Made by a program: the position numbers and the translations under genes. Under the pieces are notes generated by a model. That model was not told the origin of the DNA. It was given only the letters and a program-made list of their open reading frames with translations, and ran no database searches. A stretch of DNA of 64,000 bases. It comes from Blastobasis lacticolella. Its lineage: Eukaryota > Arthropoda > Insecta > Lepidoptera > Blastobasidae. Below are positions 10,290 to 25,200 of the stretch, in pieces (position 1 is the stretch's first letter; each line of letters starts with the position of its first letter). Location: contig LR990060.1 in assembly GCA_905147135.1 (NCBI GenBank), forward strand, positions 2,558,001 to 2,622,000, written 5' to 3'.

Positions 10290-13200
10290 CTATTGCTGCG
10301 CGAAGGCCCAAGGTTCTGGGGGCCTAGCCACTTACCGACAAAAAAAGTCGGAATAACGGCCACATTAGCGTTCCATATTAGAGTACCACAAATTGGCAAG
10401 TTGGCCAATACTGGAACTAAGTGACGCCAATTTGAATTGTCATGCCAGTGTCAACAACAGCGACGCTGCTCATAAGTTTGTGACAAATTAATGAAAATCA
10501 TATTATGAAGCGTTAATATGGCCTTTTTAGACCCCCCGGTCGCCACTCCAGAACCTTCCCCATCGGCCATCGGTGCTGCGAGCTACGTGGACTGCCCTTT
10601 GCCATCAGTTTTGCGGTTCAGGAGCCTATACCGTTATCCTTAGTTCTGCTAGGGATTTTTTTAGGTACCATCTTTGTCTCTCCACTCTTTCGCATACGCC
10701 ATTAATACGTCATGCCATCATTTTTGAAGCCAACCACGACGTCTTTTTGCGTTAGTTGAGACCCATTCGTTGATTCGATTCGCTACAGATCAGACGTCTT
10801 TCGGGCAACATGCCTAGCTCATTTGATTTAAGGAAAACAGTCTTTTGGGTCACGCCAGTTATGAATATCTTCTAAAAGTTACGGATATATAAACTTACGG
10901 CACTATAATCTGTAGCATAGAAGGACCGTCGCAACTGTCCACCGTAGGTCCTCAACACGGTAGCGTGAAGCAACATGGCGCAGTACGACATCCTACCCAA
11001 AGGCTGCAGTGGGCCCCATTCTACTGCCCAGACGTATATCCCTGGGGACAAAAATAAAACAGTAAACCTATACGTAGGTACAAAGATGGCTCCAGGATAA
11101 TTAAATTAAGTGAGTACAAAAAGAAGGAAAAGAGGTGCAGAGTTTAATAGTCAGGAGGGAAGAGTGGCGATAGCTCCATCAACAAGAGCAACTATTCAGT
11201 TATTTTTAAGCTACTCAGTGACAAACGAGCAGACAGCCCATAACATAATTCATACATTTATTTGGGTTGCAGGTAACAAAAATGCAGAACCGCAGGTGTC
11301 ACTGTGAGGTCAAAGATGAAATGCCTCATGCCTGTAATTTCCAGACAGTATATGATGAAGGTGATGACTGATCTGCTTGATAAGGTGATGATCAAATATA
11401 TTGGACATAGACCATAGATGGAGCCTCAACCTTCATACATAAGATGACCAAGGCTACCAAATTTGACAAAATTAATGGTTATGGAGAGGTATTTGATGAC
11501 TTATAGCCATCCCATTTGGACACGTTATATACACAATTGAAAAGAAACAAAATATAGATCGTGACTATTCATGACTTCAGTTGTTATTAGGCTCCTCCCG
11601 TGCCTCTATAGCCGATTTCTTTGGTGATGATCTTCCACACAATTAAATAAATAAAATGTGTTATCTCCTCCAAATATTGTGTCTTTTCTGCACATATTTC
11701 AAAACACCCATCACCGAAACTGATAAAAAAGAAAAATAAAAAATTAATTTTCATAACCAAAACTCACTATTGCACTTATAGAAGCATCCGATGATGAAGA
11801 CACACATGGCTAAAGCGAAGAAGTTCTGGTTGAGTGCGTTGAAGGTGGCTGCTTCCAGGGTCGAGGCCTCGCGCTCATGCAGGTCCCAGCCCATGAGCAC
11901 AGAACCACAGGCCACTGGCACGGAGATGAGGAACAGGATCTTCATGGCCTGTATATGATGAAAGTTTGTAACGGCCATGTTCAGAAACGTTACAATAAGG
12001 TTATGTAGAACGCATTGGGTAACGAGTTTCCAACTGACAGTACTTGAGTCCAACATGCCTCGAAATTGACCAATATTGTACGCAGTGCGTTCACTTACAA
12101 TCACTGTGAGAAAGCTACTTTCCGATTTTCCGATGTTCAGATAAATTTATCTTACATGAACTACTGAACCGATTTCAATGAAACCAAAATAATAAAGATC
12201 CTGATTAAACTGGCTCATAATCGGTTAGAAACAGGCACACCAATACACATATAAACAGATACACACGTCGAACATACAACACCCCTCTATTTTGTTATGC
12301 TAAAAGTATCTACTTACGAAAGAGTCAGCGAGGCTCCATTTCTTGGTCTGCGCCTTGTGGTAGAAGTAGGCAGTGATCACTCCGAGATGGTAACCGGCCC
12401 AGTTGCCTTGCGCGGACACGTAGGCGTGGTAAAACGTGTAGTTGTAACCGAAAATGTCCCTTATTGATCTGTGGATAAAGTATATCTTATATAACTCGTA
12501 GTTTAGCTTTTGCTCAGCAATGTCTGACTATACCTACAAAATTTCATCATAACCGGATTTGCCATTTCCAAGAATTAGAATGAATGAATGAATGAATAAC
12601 ACTTGACTGCACAATCAAAAGTATACAATGGGTAACTTAAATTAACAGCAGGAGAAGCAACCTTTCAAACAAAGAATTTACTTGTATGAAAATACCAGTT
12701 TTCGTCATTTTCACCACACACAAAGCCAATTTTATTTAAGACCCTAATATAAACCTGATTTAAAAAGATACCGTCAATTAGCTCTAAACTGTTCAACAAG
12801 TTTCCGGGTCCCTAGCGGAAGACAGTAAAATATCACTTATTAACATTAAAGTCTTTAATACTCACTCCGGAAACAGGCTGACCCTGATGGGCAGGAGGTT
12901 CATCAGGTAACTCTGCAGGAACGGAATGATTAGAGAGACGACCATGACGATGGAGAGGATTGGTACACCACTCCTGGGCCACCTCCATATGATGAGGAGG
13001 ATGACCAGGGTAATTAGGAAGAGCTGGGTGTCTGTGCCGAGGTACCTGAGAAAGAAAGAAGAAATCTTATGTAATCGATCTTTTGATTTCAGCAAGCATT
13101 TGACTGCTATCTCATTTGTTGGTATGTGTCGATGCTACCGGGGATGGAGCATGCCTGTCTAGAAAGAGCCTATTCACTCTGGCATTGAAGGAGTTCTGGG

Positions 13201-16200
13201 GGCCACAACAGCGTTTTATGTTATAAGTCATATTAATTGGTCGCAAGCCTATCTGCAGCGTCGCAGTTGTTGACATTGACATGACAATTCAAAATTGCGT
13301 CACTTAGTTCAAGTTTTGGCCACCGGATCAGTTAAGTTTGTGTCACTCTAATATATATCTGGACGCTTTCAAGGCTAGAGTGAATAGGCTGTTCCAAGAC
13401 GGGCATGCTCCATCTTCGGCCGCATCGTCACTTACCAACAGGTGAGCTGGCGGTTAAATGCCTGTCTTGTCTAATATTAAGAAAAAACATGGAGTCTCGC
13501 AATTCAAAGAACCTAAACTAAACCAAACACAGCAAAGCCAATAGTAACTATACTCAACCATAAACCACACCATATAATACATTTAGAAATAACAGTTAAA
13601 TGTTTGTTTCTAAATTGCACAGAGACACTAGGGGCGTTTACGCACTGTATACGAATAGAATATGAGAAAATTCTATCTGAGATAATTACAATCATATATA
13701 CATAGCTCGTTTTTGGATCGAAATCCCTGAAAACGTTCGTAGAGCTCAAAACCGCTTTACATTTAAAAACCTTATAACATGAACGTCATCGCCTACATTC
13801 AGAAACGTTACTATGAAGTCTCACGTTAATATTAGGTCCTTACCTATGAAATCGGCATTTTGTATGGCGAAAATGACGGAAACTGTAATTTTCATACAAA
13901 CAAATTTTAAAATTTCTTGGAAATAGTATATTTGATTACAACAAAACTTTGTGGATTTAATCAGACAATATTAAGCTAATTTGTGTATACCATTCATCAT
14001 CACAGCCCGTAACAGTCCACTGCAGGACTTAGGGCCTCTCCCACGAAAGGGGAGGTTATTGCCATAATCTACACGCTTGGCAGGCGGGTTGGAGATCGCA
14101 GTGTTTAAATATAACAATGGAAAATGCTGTTGCCCATTTTCCAGACTACGGAGACTCTTGATCTTTTGCCTCGAAAACATTAGTCGCCTTGTACGACACC
14201 CATGAGTGTAAGAGGTTGGTGCTATTCTACTCTGCAGGACACCACATGGCAATTATAGTGTATACCATTATGTTGTGCTAACTACCTTCTTCATAAATTA
14301 CACTTGTTTAAAGGGGGAAAATTTACAACTGAAAAGAGGTATTTTCAAACCCTTTTAAAAACGTAAGAAAATATATTTTTTTAATTTTTGGCACATATCG
14401 GCATCTGAACATTCTTTATTTTCGAAATCAAGTATTAATTTTGATGTGTCATGCAAAAAAATCGCCTATTTCATAAGTAAGGACACAGTATGATGTCACC
14501 AACTATAATATTATTTAGCCTTGATATAATATAGAATATCAGTGGATGCGCTTTTAGCATATTTGTATTTAATTGTTTGTGTTCTAGTGTTTGCTTTTTT
14601 CATACTTTTAGTTTTAGTTACTGTTTTATTATGACTACTTATTTTTTGTTAGTATTTTGTTTATTTATACGTTGCTAGTGGACCCGACGCGACTTCGTTT
14701 TCCGTACACCTACTTTAGCCCTACCTACATTCTACGTAGGTATTGCAGAACCGCATTAAAATCTATTGCGCAGTTTTTAAGATCTAAGCGTACAAGAGAC
14801 ATATATAGGAACAGAGGGCGGGAAGCGACTTTGTTTTAAAGTAAAGTAAAACATTTACATTCCACTCAGAAACACGGCACAAAATTCTTAAATATTAAAA
14901 GAGGAAAAAAAGTAAAACATAGACATAAACGAATAAAGAAAAAAAAAGATAAACAGTAATTTTTAAATATTCATAGAAAAAAAAGTAAAACAGACACAAA
15001 CGAAAAAATAAAAAAGATAGGATAAAGTTTTATACCAGGTACATGAAGATGCGGTGACGCAGTGCGTGAACGCTAACTGCCACAAACTATACTAAACGTT
15101 TGGCATCAAATATTTGTAATGAAGCAATAGCAATACGCCGGCCATTTCAGACAATATTGATTCAATGCTCTTACTAAACTGTTTTAGCAAATACGATACA
15201 GCAAACAGATTTGTAATACTCCAGCTGGGTCGGAATTTCGGTAAGCTCCATTCCGAATGGGATGCGGTTGTGCCTGATATATGGCTATTTACTTACACGA
15301 AATATGCACATTTATTGAATGGATTGCCTACAAAGTTTACAATATGTTTATAATAGACTTAGGTACAGCTACATACATTTAAAGGTGATTGAAACCTCGG
15401 ATAACAGGCAATCACATGTACAAACTAGAGCGTCGGTGGCAGTGCGATTAGGGTATTCGACTCGTAAGCGAGAGGTACCGGGTTCGAATCTCGCTGCGGC
15501 CATGTACCAATCACTCTTTTCTGAGTTATGTACATTAGTGACAGGAAAACGTCGTAATGAAACCGACCGAGTGGAGCGACTACCATCTGACCTCCGTGAC
15601 CCTGCTGCCAGGGGAACCTGACCAGATTGGATCATGGTTACACATTTAATCGCCTGAATGTGCAGGTTTCATCGCAATGTTTTCCCTCACCGTAGGAGCA
15701 TCGGTTAGAATTCAACTTATATAATCCAAGTACATCATTTTAAACAAATTCACTTCTTAACAATTTAGAAATTGAAGTAGGTATCAAGACGCTCATAAGT
15801 TTCTAACATTGAATTATTTGAATTGAACATTGAAGTTTCTAAAATTGAAAGTTATCGGATTGAATATTATACCCCTATTCAAATCATTTGTTTTGCTCGT
15901 TTTGTTTTACAATAATTCTAGTTTGATAAGTAAAGGAATTAGTTATCAAAATGTAATATGTACCAATTTGCTTAATATTGCCTAAATATACTTACAAAGT
16001 CTCATTGTAATCATATTTGCCGTATCCAAAAGATTTAAACAAATTGCTTGTATGAAAATTACGATTTCCGTCATTTGTGTTTTTATGCGCAAAGGAGACT
16101 GGGTACTTTTGTAGGGGAAGTGTAGTATTTACATTTAGCACCCTCAAATACATATTAAGAGAGAAAAGCAAATGTACAATAGACATGCATTTTTCTCGAA

Positions 16201-19200
16201 ACTGCTGCTACCGATTTTGATATCGTGCGGCATAATTATCATTGAAGTCCTAATCATCATAATTGAAGGTGCTAAACCTATACTAAGTAACCATGTCGCT
16301 GCTGTTTCAAAGAATACGACACTTTTCATACAAATGTGCAAAAGTACATATTAAGAGAGAAAAGCAAATGTGCAATAGACATGAATTTTTCTCGAAACTG
16401 CCGGGACCGATTTTGATGCTCTCTTGTACAAAGGTGCAGCTGAGGCAGCCAACACATAGGTCATCACCGTAATACTGTTGGTTCACAGACCACTTTTGCC
16501 CAGTCTCCTTTCATAACCCACGCATAATTACAATATCATAGTTACAATATTAGTACGAAACCATCCTAATCAGTGTAAGAAACGGCCTTGAAGTTTGTGC
16601 GACCAACAACCAATTTGGCAACAATTTACAAAATAACTATATTATTCAAGCAAACCACTGTCACGAACACGCCGGTTAAATATCAAATAAACCTTGGGAG
16701 TAACGAATAAATGCTCGTAATTGCTCAGGGTAAACTGTATATTTTGAAACCCTGGTTTTAGTACATCTTGATTTCGTACAGTCATTTGTCTCGATGTAGT
16801 TGAGATTTGCCAACAAAAAGCTGGCGGAGATTCGTGTGTAGATGGTGTGTAGTTGTGTGAGTGTGTAGCTTTGCTGAGATATCATTAATGCTAGCTTATA
16901 TACAGGGTGTTACATAATATATGTATGAAGCCGTGAACCGGGTGGAGTGCTAAATGTATGAAAACGATAGGTACAAAAATTCCATATACGACAGAAATAA
17001 TTGTACCTATCGTTTTAATATGTTTAGCACTCCATCCAGTATATTGTGTAACATCCTGTATAGGTGCATAGGTAATGTTTTTTCAAGTAAAAAAGAGTTG
17101 CTAGAGTAATTGAAATTGCGTCTATTATGTTCATTATTAGACAATGCAAGATAAATAAGGCTTGTTGTTAACACTCAACAGTTAGAATAGAATAATTTCG
17201 TCATCTTCATCGTCCTAGCTCTTATCCCGGCCTCTGCCTTTCCTTTTCTACACATTCCTCTCCTTTTTGCCCGGTCTTCGGCATCCTCGCGCCGTATGCC
17301 GTTGGCTCTCGCATCCGATTCAGCGATGTCTATCCATGGCTTCTTGGGCCGCCCACGGGGCCTCTTTTCTGATACCGGCAGATTCAGGCACCTATTTCTT
17401 ACATATCCCTGAGGCTTACGCAACACGTGACCAATACAGCGCAGACGAGCCTCCTCATAATTTATTCTAAAGTTCAAGGTTTTACTATATACACTTTGTT
17501 AACTTTATTTTTAAATTTTAGAAACCTAAAAAAATTTTGGCAGACGAAGCGGCAATTTATAAGAATCTTTATTTATCGTTTGGATCAAGAATTTATCCTT
17601 GAACCCAATTTTTTCTTATTTAAGAATAATGATATTTCATTGTTTCCAACCAAAAAAATTAAATAAGTTGGAGGCTAATCCCCCAACCTTGATTTTTAAT
17701 TCGGTTAGTATTGTAGATTGTAGCATGCTTACATTACATTTAAAATAATTTTCAAATAACGTCAATTTTATTAAATTATAAATCGTTGTCACTTTTAACA
17801 ACAACAAAAAATATTACCTACAACAAAAAAACACATAAACCTATCGCAGCAGGCCATTGACACTGCCGTTTTTATAACTCTTTTATACATAATTTTTAAT
17901 GGTCTTATTCATAAAACTTATTTGACGTTCCATAAAACTGTAAAAATCAGAAAAAATGTGAATTATCTCAATTATCTGTCAATGAAATGACCGAATTTGA
18001 AAGAAACCAGTTTTTAGCTAAAATAGCGTTAATAAACTTCAAGTAACCTTTATGAATAAACCTTACGTAATATAAATAAGTAACTTTTATGAATAAACCT
18101 GGCTTGAAACAGACCAACTTGCAACACCATGGACCAGAAAAAAGACTATAGAAACTGTTTCCTTATGTGTCGTATTTTCAACACTGCGATTTACTGTTAC
18201 GCGCTTTTAACTATAAATAAAGCTAATTAATATATGCACAAAATAGTAGTTTATAAAAGGGGCTATTAAAACATGAGTGTCTGTTTATCATACGAGGCGT
18301 AGCCGACTATGACAATAGTTTGACACTAATTATTTGCAGTTGCATACGCTTCTTTATCTACATTCATATTTTTATGTTAAAATATCGTACTTATTTTGTT
18401 AAAGGCATCTAGGTATTCAGTATAAAAAGTTATTTTTCGATACAGCTGTAATGTAAATAGTATGGGAAATGCTGTATCGTAATTTATTAATATTATATAG
18501 ACTGGCGTGAAAAAGTAAGTAAAAGCTCTTTATTGCACACACAAAAGTAAAAGATACATAAAAGAAAAATATAACAACTTATGTGCGCGCAAAGGCGGCC
18601 TTAATGCTTTAAGCGATCTCTTCCAGACAACCTTTGTGTACCCTTAAACGACTGTTTTTGAATATGAGTGTACATAATTATTAGTGTACATAATTTCATT
18701 GCATACATGTTAATTATAAAATTTCTATTTTGAAATACCTACAATTACCCTAAATTAAAGCAATACAGTGCTGCTGGGTAAAATATCAATTTTAAAAAAT
18801 AATTATTATTCTTGCTTGCAGGCTCTATTTCTTGTAAGTTACTAAACAGTAATAATAAAATAATAATAATAAATAATGAATATGCTAGGACAACTTTATA
18901 CAGCGCTATCTAGCCCCAAAGAAAGTGAAGCTTCTTTATGTCGTGGATCTTCCAGTTATTCGCACGAGCCGTTTTGGCTTGTTCTTTATAATGCGTAGGC
19001 TAAAAACGAAACGCGATGCGAGTGTGGAACACACTGATCAATATAATCTGGATGCCTTCAAGGCTACAGTGGTTAGATTGTTTTAAGACGGGCATGCTCC
19101 ATCTTCGGCCACATCATCTTTTACCAACAGGTCAGAAGGCGGTCAAATACCTCTCCTGTCTAATACAAAAAAAAAAAAGATATTCTGATAAACTAATTAT

Positions 19201-22200
19201 ATCCCTTCTTTTTAATTCATACTTATCATAGTATGATAACCTTATGTTGACCTTACTTTGGTTACATATTACCTCCAACAGAAATTAAAATTCAACATTT
19301 CAATTTCTGCTCACAATTTTATTGGAAGTTCTTCAACATGAATATTTTTTGCAATCTCCATTTTTTTGGATCTTATGCCACGGGCCAAGGCCAAATGGCG
19401 ACATGTTAGGATTGATATTCAGTATGCAAAAAAATCTATTCGGCAGGTATTTAAGATAATCGCTATTTGCAATACTTTACGTATGTCGTGATAGGTCTAT
19501 TCTTAACAGTTATTGGTGCCAATGTATGGGAATGATGCTATTAATACATTACGAAGATTCCATTAACGAATGATTTCATCTCTAAGCTCAGTTTATTTAT
19601 TTTATTTCTATGATATTGTTGACTGTTTATATTATTTTCGTTATTATCTGTAAGTGATCTCGGCTCAAAAAGAATCTGGGGAATATGGCACGGCCTAAGT
19701 CAAGTACCAAATATAAAAATAATTATTTTCTGTTTGGAGGAACTTTCTGACAATTTTGCAAGTACTCAGAATTACAGCATTTTGCAGTAGTTTGTAAGTG
19801 AGCCGTCGTTAATCTAGAGTTAAAATATACTGATATAGTTGGGTGGGCTTTTTTTAATAGCACCAAGGTGGCAAACAAGCTCTCGACCTGCCTGATGGTA
19901 AGCAGTCACCGCAGCCTACGGACGTTTGCGTTGCCAACCCCGTGAAAGCCTTTTAACCCCTTTCTTGAAGAACTCCATGTTGTACTCTCCGTATGTATAT
20001 TATTTATTATTATTCTAAGTGGAAAACCTTTGGCACCACAAATGCGCCATCTTGTATCGGCAGTGGCAAGCCACTAGACAAGATGCCGTAGAAAAGATCC
20101 ATGTCTATAGAAATGCATATGTGAAAGAGCTATCGCGGATAAGATTGAAGGGGCTCGCTCGGCTGCTTAAGTTTTTTACGGTCACGTTGCGTATGTATGA
20201 CTAGATACAATGAGACATAACTCGTGACCATGACGCATGCAACTGCGTCGAAATATCGAAGTAAAAACAATACTAACCGTGGTAACAGACCCGATAACAT
20301 GTGTAGTGAAAGTGTAGTGAATAACTACGAAAGTCTTAAAACCTATAGGTACATAAACCTGCCGGTATGAGGAAAGATGTCCCGCGGGAGGCCCAAGAAG
20401 CGTTTATTGCGGTCACTGAGTTGGATGCGAGAGCCAACGGCTAGCTTTGCTTGTATGTACAAGATCCAGCGCTTTTTTTCTACGCTGTGACAAATGAGCA
20501 GCCAGCCCACCTGATGGTAAGCAGTAACTGTAGTCTATAAAATCTACGTTTCGTGAATTTAGGTTGCAGTCAATAAAGTGCAGAACCGCTGGTCACTGTG
20601 AAGATTAAGATGAAATGCCTCATGCCAGTAATTACGCTGGCCACAAACCGGAACACAATAACGCAAGCACGGTTGCTTGGCGGCAGAAATAGAGGCGCAG
20701 GCTGAACTGCCTGTCGTCAAAGAAAATAAGAGAGATGGCAAGCCATTAATAAAAGAAGAGAAAGATCCACTTTAAAGTAAACCAGCAGTACTTTCATCCG
20801 GAAACTCGCATTCTCCAGAATCTGCACCATCAAATAGCGTTGCCAACAATTTGGTTTGTTAAAAAGGTAAAGGTTATAGGTATATACTCGTATGTATAGT
20901 AGGTAAGTGCAAGTGTACTTTATTTAGAAAATATAGTGCTTAAAGCTTAAAGATTTTCTCCACACCCGGTAGGGTTGGCTGGAAGAGATCTCTTACAGAT
21001 ATAAGCCCGCGTTTTTTTTATTATGTTATCCGGCAGACAAACAGGCATGCGAGCCACCTGATGGAAAGTGGTCACCGCCGCCTATGGACATCAGCAACAC
21101 CAGGGGAGTCACCAATGCGTTGCCCGCCTTAAAAACAATCTCGTGTAATAATTGTTCTATCTTGTTTCGTGGACAATAAAGTACCGAATAAAAAAAAGGA
21201 TTCGAACTCGGTACCTCTTGCCTACGTGTCGGCCCCTTAACCATGTGGCCACCGATGCTCCTGTTGAATAAATAGCTTCAAAAAGCAACAGTCACTCACC
21301 AAGCCTGCGGCAAGCAGAGATGCTCAAACGGGAACAGATTGGGCATCAGTATCACCAGCTGCCACCAGTTGGCGCGACACATCTCGCGCTCCCGGCCAAC
21401 CACAGCGTCCCACATGGGACCAGATCCCAGGTGCGGCACCCAGGTCATTGCCAACGCCATCACTACTAACACAGCTGGCATCAACCTGGAAAATATGGAC
21501 AGGTTAGTGAAGGAACAGGATATCTTATCATAAATTACAGACTAGGGAAAGAATGAGAATTTAATAAAATATTTTTTTGCGCTGTGGAATGAATTGAACG
21601 CTTTATCTGGTATTGTATTCCCCATATAGCACAAGCTGGACTCCTTGAAGGCCAGAGTGAATATGCTGTTGCTGGACAGGCATGCTCCATCATCGGCCTC
21701 ATCGTCACTTACCAACAGCCTATTCACTCTAGCCTTGAAGGCGTCCAGATTATAATGATCAAGGAACACACTCGCAGACAACGTGTTCCATTCCTTAGCC
21801 GTACGCATTATAAAGGTCGAACCAAAGCGGCTCGTGCGGATAGCTGGAAGATCCACGACTTAAGTATGAAGCACTCGCCCGGATCGTGTCTACCGATGGC
21901 GGAAAATAGTCGACAAAATGAATTGTTTGTGAATACGGGTGTTTGATAATAACACTCAGGGACAAACCTCAGCCATCTGTTCACCAAGGCCATTGGCACA
22001 GTCTTGAGTGTGAAGGGGTGAGTCTCAGCGTAAACCAGCATCTTGTAGGCCATGAGGAAGCCGCCCATCACGAAGAATATCTGCACTATCACGCGGGCGT
22101 TGAAGAGGAGGCCCTTGAAGAAGTCGCTGTAGGACTGCGGAAGAGAGGACAGCATATAAGAATAAGAATAAAGACAATTATTACCACAAGATACCGCGAC

Positions 22201-25200
22201 ACGACAAAAAATAAACAAATTTATAAAATATTAATGCAGAAAAAATAGAAATTAATAAAGTTTATAAAAAAGCGGAGCGACGCGTAACCTAATGAGTGAT
22301 GCAAAAATTGACCTTATGCTATTAGCAATACATTCCATTTTGACGTAATCTTACGCTTTTGCTTTTGAAATAGAATTAAGGTAAAGCGCAATAACTAAAA
22401 ATAAGTATTATGTCAGAATGAAAATCATAAAATTATAATATAGTAGCTAGCTGGTCTGACTGCCAAATTCAATTTCCAGTACTACCATGTACCAATGACT
22501 TTTTCTGAGTTGTGTACTTTGAAAACTAACCGTTGCTCTTACGGTGAGGGAAAAAACGTACGGAAACCTGCACATTCAGGCGACTGAATTTGTAATCATG
22601 ATCTGGTCAGGTTCCCATATTAACAGTGTCACGGAGGTCAGACGGCAATTGGAAACGAAACAAAGGGATTCTATTTTTGAAACCGCTCGCATCTATGCGA
22701 GCGCTCGCGTGCGTTACATATCCATTTCACACTCGTGGTAAGTTTACAAAAGACAAGATAGAAGGCGAGCGCTCGTATGGATGCGAGCGGTTTCAAAAAT
22801 AGGGCCCTTGCACATGTTAGCGACTGAATGTGTAATCATGATCAAACCTGACCGACCTGAGTGGTTCAATGGTCAACATGCCGGTCTGCCACGCAAGAGG
22901 TCCCGGGTTCGATTCCCGGCTGGGCAGAAATTGAAATGATGAATTTTAATTTCTGTTACGGGTCTGGGTGTTCTATGTATAATAAGTATGTATTTAAATA
23001 GTATTTAAGTAGTATTTCAGTTATCTAGCTCCCATAGAACAAGCTTTGCTTAGTTTGGGGCTAGATGGCGCTGTGTGAATTTGTCCACGAATATTTATTT
23101 ATTTTAAACCTGGTCAGGTCTACCTGTTAACAGGGTCACGAAAGACAGATGGCAGTCGCTCCTCTGTAATTACCTGATCTGCTAAATCCTGGATCATGAT
23201 CAAGGTGGACCCCGATCCCTCGTACGCGAGAGCAAAACCGGGATATTAACCACAAGATTCTTTTTTTATTTATTGTTTTGCCACTATATAATAGTACTTA
23301 TTCAATTAATTTTTTATTGCACAAGTGCGTTATCACGGTTATAAACACACGTATTCACAGACAATACTTATCTAAGTAAAGTAGCGTTACTATGCGTTCT
23401 CAAGTGATCATCTGCTAAGTGACGGCTGTATATGGCTCTATGATTGGTCAATTTCGTACATTTTGACTATTGACTATTGTCAGTTGGAACCCAGTGCGCG
23501 CGCACTGATCATGATTACACATTCAGTCTCTTACATGTGCAAGGGCCCTATTTTTGACACCGCTCGCATCCATACGAGTGCTTGCCTTCTAATACTTGAC
23601 TTTTGTAAACTTACCACGAGTTTGAAATGGATACGTAACGCACGCGAGCGCTCGAGCGGTTTCAAATATAGAAGCCCTTTGTTTCGTCACGATGTTAAGA
23701 TTCAACATCATCGGTTAGCCTTCAACTATAGTACATAACTCAGAAAAGAGCCATTGGTACTGGGCTCAACAATAAAGATATAATATTTATTAATATTGCA
23801 CCGGAGTAACGGACCTTTAAGAAACGAAACGAATCCATTTCTCAAGGCAATTAAGTAAGTACTTGCACATAAAAATAAAAATTAAGACGTGAAAACGGTT
23901 AAACAATTAGAAGATTACAGTCACGACTCTATAAAGTATTTCACTTCGCAATCGCTGGTTGCCACAATGCAGAAGCAGTGGCCGTGAACGTTTCCCACTT
24001 TTACTTGTTACAGTTGCGGAGTTACCGTCGTAAATAAGAGTGATGGTAACAGGTTGCCGTCGTAATTGATCAATTGGCTTGTTGGCAATGCTTTTAAGAC
24101 ATCGCCGATAGGTTGGAACGAGTTATCAATGAATAAATAAAATAAATATGAATGAATAAATAAATGAAATAAAATAGGAGTGAAGGTAACAGGTTGCCGT
24201 CGCAATTCATGAATTGGCTCGATGGTAATGCTTTTATGACATCTCCGATTAGTTGGAACGGGAGATGAATAAAAAATGAAAGAAATAAATATGTTTGGAG
24301 AATAAGCCCCAAAGTAAGCGGAGCTTGTGTTATGGGTATTAGACAACTGATAAACTAATTATGTACTTTTTTGAGTAGATAGTCATTATACATAATATGT
24401 TATATTATAACACCCGTAGGTGAAATTGAGATTCGTCATTTCAATCTCTGATCGGCTGGAAATCGAACCCGGGCAAATAGCAAAAATTACTGTACTTAAA
24501 GCTAAATATTTCGGAAACAGAAGGCTAAATGGAAAAAGAATTATAATGGAATTTGGAAAATAATTCAATCCGCTTTACGTGATAACTTGACCTTTAGCTT
24601 TCTACTGTACTAATAGTTACTGAACTAAATCTGTTGGTAAGGGTTCCTTATTTTACAATGGAACCCCAAAAACATTACAATAAGTAGCTACCTAAAAATG
24701 ATAGATTTCAACTAGTTACCCAATCCTCATGCCCTACGGTGCTGAGACGGACACTTACAGTGTGGTTGGTGATGTACCAAGGTCGTTCAGCGTGCTAAGG
24801 AATATATGTTATAAGTGTATTGCTTGTATGGTGTCCGGCTTGACAGTGCCATACCATCCATAAATTCACCTATAGAGTGACTAACGCAATTCGAAATTTG
24901 ATTAAATCGCTAGCTAAACAAATAAATAAATAAATATTCGTGGGCAAATTCACACAGCGCCATCTAGCCCCAAACTAAGCAAAGCTTGTGCTATGGGTGC
25001 TAGATAACTGATATACTACTTAAATACTTTTAAATACATACTTATTATACATAGAACACCCAGACCCGTAACAGAAATTAAAATTCATCATTTCAATTTC
25101 TGCCCGGCCGCCACTTAACCACGCTTTGCTATGACTTTAACATTAAAGGCTTCCTCGGACGAGAGCATCGGTGGCGTAATGAGTTGCGAGTTGGCCTCGT

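Larger units (their letters stand above)
13046..21299 (-). other. nrf-6: Intron 7 of the nrf-6-like gene (8.3 kb)
   Basis: It contains families I (13225), G (13345, 19030), K with nested B (13785-14340), E (14675), a SINE-A chimera (15427), a direct repeat (16150), a MITE (16898), RTE ends (17165, 20365), an L-like tail (18510), family F (20220), D2 (20475), D (21005) and a SINE-A head (21195). 14845-15050 is A-rich. 17480-18500 shows nothing I recognise. Confidence 0.6.

Noticed and set aside
10096..10356. 86-codon plus-strand ORF
   Set aside because: Antisense to the last exon of the nrf-6-like gene.
16144..16341. 65-codon minus-strand ORF with hydrophobic ends
   Set aside because: Lies across a direct repeat, has no family signature and no splice context.
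22850..22926. Stand-alone tRNA gene
   Set aside because: The head has good T-arm pairing but is always followed by the same SINE-C body, and the acceptor stem does not close.
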